DNA of 64,000 bases from Balanoglossus misakiensis (lineage: Eukaryota > Hemichordata): contig CM082578.2 in the NCBI GenBank assembly GCA_040954595.2, positions 9,796,001-9,860,000 of the forward strand, written 5' to 3'. The notes beneath the pieces are model-generated. The model did not search any database and had not been told where the DNA came from. It saw only the letters and a list, made by a program, of their open reading frames with translations. Below are positions 61,006 to 64,000 of this stretch, piece after piece (positions within the stretch are counted from its first letter, which is position 1; every line of letters starts with the position of its first letter). The position numbers were made by a program, and so were the translations under genes.

Positions 61006-63950
61006 ATGACGACAGCGGTAAGTAAAGTAACAGAAGTAGACACAGTTACTCAATTTTTGACCAGAAGCATGGGTTATTCTGTGGCGAGTTACGGACAGCT
61101 GAAAGCCAGACGTTTTCACAACAGAATTGAAAAATTGGATGCGTCACAGTCGGACAGCTCGAGTCAGCGCTGCCCTGCTTTTTAATTCACAAATTCCCGC
61201 ACCCTTTCGCGTTACTAATGATATACGCTCTATCAAATTAAGACAAGTCGGTGTTTTAGCTCTACTGGTGGGCGGCATTTTCCCCATAAAAAACAAGGTA
61301 GTTTTTCGGGAAAGGGGAGGGGGGCTACGATGAATTGGTGGCGGGTTCGATGAATTGACAGCTACAGCGGGTACACGTGCAGCCAGCGTGTTTTCGGGTG
61401 TAAATGAATGCAAATTTTGTATTATACTACCAGACAATGGCAAAAGTACTGAGTAGGTTTTGAAACGCTTCATTAGAAACAGTTATTTTTGTGTGTCCGT
61501 GCAGTCTTTGCCAAAAATATTGTTGTCGGATTGTACAATGTTCCGCTTGGCTGTAGGCCTAAACTTGAAAATATGTAAATGTTCATAGTGCCATGCGGGC
61601 GTTTTAGACTACTTGTCTGACAACGAAGCCCTAGAACACATATTGTCGTCGTGTACAATATGCGAATGAACAACAGTTTAGCGTACGGTAATCACGGTTG
61701 ATATTTGGTTTTGTGTACATGGAAAGGCATTCATTTTTTTTCTCATTTTGCAGATCGGAGGCCCCGGTGAACTGATGGTGTACGTTCAACGTGGATGCTA
61801 TGATGTTACAAGCATGATGTCAGAGTAAGCGGTATCAGCCATTTTTTTTGGCAATTTTTAAGAACTTTCAACGATTCTGACTGGTGCCGGTAGCCAGTTC
61901 AGCGAACCGATTTTGCACAAATCCGAAGAATGCAACAATACGGATGCCATATGTGGATGTCATTACAGTTTTAAAACCAACATGACTACATGCTCGGTGC
62001 ATGGGTCATTTTTGTTACGGCACCAACAAGTTCATCGGCTTTGAATGCTTCGAAAGGTGCCCGTTGTTGTGAGTGTGTGTGTGCGCACGTGTGTGTCACG
62101 GTAAGTTGTACGGTATATTTGGGCCATGCATCTAGACTACAATGAGGTGAGCGTTTGTATGTTCCATGGCTGAATGAAGACCAGCGGATTATCTGAGGTT
62201 CCAGAACAAGTGAGTGATATAGACATAAATAAAATCCCCGGTGCGGGTGGGTCCCATCCCTTAGACCGTTGGTTTAATATACAATGTAATTAATACGCGT
62301 TTTTTCAGATTTGTAATCTTTCGTCATTTTTCAATTAAAAAAAATGCACGTTGTACTGATAAACTGAGTGGTTTATTTCCGTACCGATCATCTTCGAGCG
62401 TGCGTAGTAGTTAACATAGGTTTTGTCAGAATTGTGATCTTTCGTCATTTTTCAATAAAAAAATATATTAAAAACATACACGTTGTACTGATAAACTGAG
62501 TGGTTTATTTCCGTACCGATCATCTTCGAGCGTGCGTAGTAGTTAACATAGGTTTTGTCAGAATTGTGATCTTTCGTCATTTTTCAATAAAAAAATATAT
62601 TAAAAACATACACGTTGTACTGATAAACTGAGTGGTTTATTTCCGTACCGATCATCTTCCAGCGTGCGTAGTAGTTAATATAGGTTTTGTAAGATTTGTG
62701 ATCTTTCGTCATTTTTCAATAAAAAAATATATTTAAAAAATGCACGTTGTACAGATAAACTGAGTGGTTTATTTCCGTACCGATCATCTTCGAGCGTGCG
62801 TAGTAGTTAACATAGGTTTTGTCAGATTTGTGATCTTTCGTCATTTTTCAATAAAAAAATATATTAAAAACATACACGTTGTACTGATAAACTGAGTGGT
62901 TTATTTCCGTACCGATCATCTTCGAGCGTGCGTAGTAGTTAATATAGGTTTTGTCAGATTTGTGATCTTTCGTCATTTTTCAATAAAAAAATATATTTAA
63001 AAAATGCACGTTGTACAGATAAACTGAGTGGTTTATTTCCGTACCGATCATCTTCGAGCGTGCGTAGTAGTTAACATAGGTTTTGTCAGATTTGTGACCT
63101 TTCGTCATTTTCAATAAAATATTAAAAACGTACACGTATGTCTCCGTTAGCCTGTTTTATGGTAAAATAAGTTATTTACTTTCATTTTTATTGTTGAGAT
63201 TTGTAATCTTTACCCATTTACCACAACTGCAATCAATAAAACGTTATCGAAACGTACTAGTATAACCCGAGTGGTTTATTTTGCATCTAGTACAACCTGG
63301 CATTCGTCTTTGTGGTACAGTTATCGTGGTAGATGTTTCCTTCGTGTTCATGAATATTCACTTTCATTTGCTTGTTTTGCAGATGCAGAGACCAGGGTTT
63401 TTTTCGCCATGCAGCGGTATAGCTGGGTGAGGTAAGGGCAGGTATGTTCCATGACAGAACGATCATGATTATTACATACATTCACTTCATTTCCTTGTTT
63501 TGCAGATCCAGAGACGAGATCAACTCATAATAGTATTCATCAACAAAGCTGGGGCCTAAGCTACTAGTTTTGTCGCCATACAGCAGTACAGCTGGCCGAT
63601 GCGGTAAGGGCAGTATCTTCAATGGCTGAACGAAGACCAGAGGTTTCAGGTTTGACAAGCGATATAGACATCAGAGCCCCTCTTTTCATGCATGGAGGCC
63701 ATTTTGAATTTTTTTTCGATTCAGACTGATGCCGTTTCCCAGTCGAGCGAACCGATTTTTCACAAACCTGCATGTAACAATATGGAACCGGTAAAATATG
63801 TGGATGTTTTAAAATCGACCTGACTGCTAGATGCAAGGTGTGGCCATTTTGTTATGGCACAAACATGTCAGCCATCTTTTACATACTTTTCATTTATTCC
63901 AGAGATTCCATAGATGATGCCAAGATGATTGCCAGCCTGCGTGATTGATG
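61006..63950 (+). CDS. Low-confidence small + strand transcription unit
   Basis: An open frame ends MTTA at a strong donor GCG|GTAAGT (exon end 61017; ATG at 61006, weak context). Acceptor TTTTGCAG leads to exon 61754-61824 (IGGPGELMVYVQRGCYDVTS), closed by GA|GTAAGC. An acceptor TTATTCCAG then gives 63903-63950 (SIDDAKMIASLRD and a TGA), with matching phase. The product would be only about 43 residues from that ATG; the same frame is open upstream to about 60853 without an ATG. The third exon also ends in a usable donor (GGGAAG|GTAAGA, 63978), so the unit may be non-coding. No family is recognised. Confidence 0.3.
61852..62016. repeat. Diverged duplicated segment, left copy
   Basis: GATTCTGACTGGTGCCGGTAGCC and the following 140 bases, including GCGAACCGATTTTGCACAAA and ATATGTGGATGT, align with 63715-63870. 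The two copies have many substitutions and small gaps. Confidence 0.6.
62306..63140. repeat. 132-bp satellite array, about 6.3 copies
   Basis: GATAAACTGAGTGG occurs at 62358, 62490, 62622, 62754, 62886 and 63018, a constant spacing of 132. Each unit includes TTTCCGTACCGATCATCTTC, GAGCGTGCGTAGTAGTTAA and GATCTTTCGTCATTTTTCAA. Two variants exist: CATACACG..TACTG and TGCACG..TACAG. A more diverged seventh unit continues over about 63190-63285. Confidence 0.93.
63383..63431 (+). other. Exon-like cassette 1 (acceptor-AT...-donor)
   Basis: TTGTTTTGCAG precedes ATGCAGAGACCAGGG and the segment ends at a GTAAGGGCAG donor. A close relative lies at 63506-63602. Continuing the frame from exon 61754-61824 meets a stop in both, so they look like decayed or non-coding exon copies. 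Confidence 0.4.
63506..63602 (+). other. Exon-like cassette 2
   Basis: TTGTTTTGCAG precedes ATCCAGAGACGAGATC; inside is TTTTGTCGCCATACAGCAG, matching TTTTTCGCCATGCAGCGG of cassette 1, and it ends at GTAAGGGCAG. Both are followed by versions of CAATGGCTGAACGAAGACCAG also seen near 62163, showing repeated duplication of one unit. Confidence 0.4.
63715..63870. repeat. Diverged duplicated segment, right copy
   Basis: GATTCAGACTGATGCCGTTTCCC through TTATGGCACAAACATGTC aligns with 61874-62016. Both copies sit downstream of exon-like cassettes. Confidence 0.6.
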
Positions 63951-64000
63951 TCCAGAGATTACCGTATGGTTGTGGGAAGGTAAGAATTGTGGGAAAGAAA

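Overview
This is a metazoan nuclear genomic window: genes have introns with GT/AG borders, AATAAA poly(A) signals, tRNA genes with introns, microsatellites and small inverted-repeat elements. The two recognisable proteins, a Krüppel-like factor closest to KLF15 and a DALRD3 orthologue, fit an animal. Compact genes, long G/C homopolymer runs and tract types such as repeated tacatgtaca suggest a marine invertebrate, perhaps a non-vertebrate deuterostome (hemichordate, amphioxus or echinoderm). That placement is inference; the sequence does not settle it.

Layout. (1) 1-1943, + strand: the last four coding exons of a gene whose 5' part lies outside the window. They give a low-complexity Ser/Pro/His-rich tail ending in a PDZ-ligand-like SSV. 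(2) 6624-28835, - strand: a complete ten-exon DALRD3 gene, tail to tail with gene 1. All ten exons join with matching phases into 625 codons. (3) 31981-33213, + strand: an intronless KLF15-type zinc-finger gene of 410 residues with a CCAAT promoter and a poly(A) signal. (4) 34.2-40.8 kb: no confident gene; three full cAMP-response palindromes and one candidate exon. (5) 40.8-47.3 kb: four tRNA-Tyr(GTA) genes with identical mature bodies but differing introns, two on each strand, lying beside and inside the next gene. (6) 42967-52295 (possibly to 53.5 or 59.8 kb), - strand: a gene for a large, probably disordered protein carrying about twelve 11-12-residue G-P-D-G-x-F/Y-x-P-x-G repeats. One apparent single-base frameshift interrupts the repeat block, and an exact 206-bp copy of part of its last exon lies in its 3' flank. 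(7) 59.7-64 kb: a candidate first exon on the - strand diverges from a weak + strand transcription unit. That unit is filled with duplicated exon-like cassettes and a 132-bp satellite of about six copies.

The genes do not form an operon. DALRD3 (a tRNA-modification cofactor) and the tRNA-Tyr cluster are close, but the known target of DALRD3 is tRNA-Arg, so I read this as coincidence. The best candidates for new biology are the GPDG-repeat protein with its frameshift and duplicated exon segment, the tRNA-Tyr cluster, the satellite with duplicated exon cassettes at the right edge, and the paired palindromes in DALRD3 intron 1.
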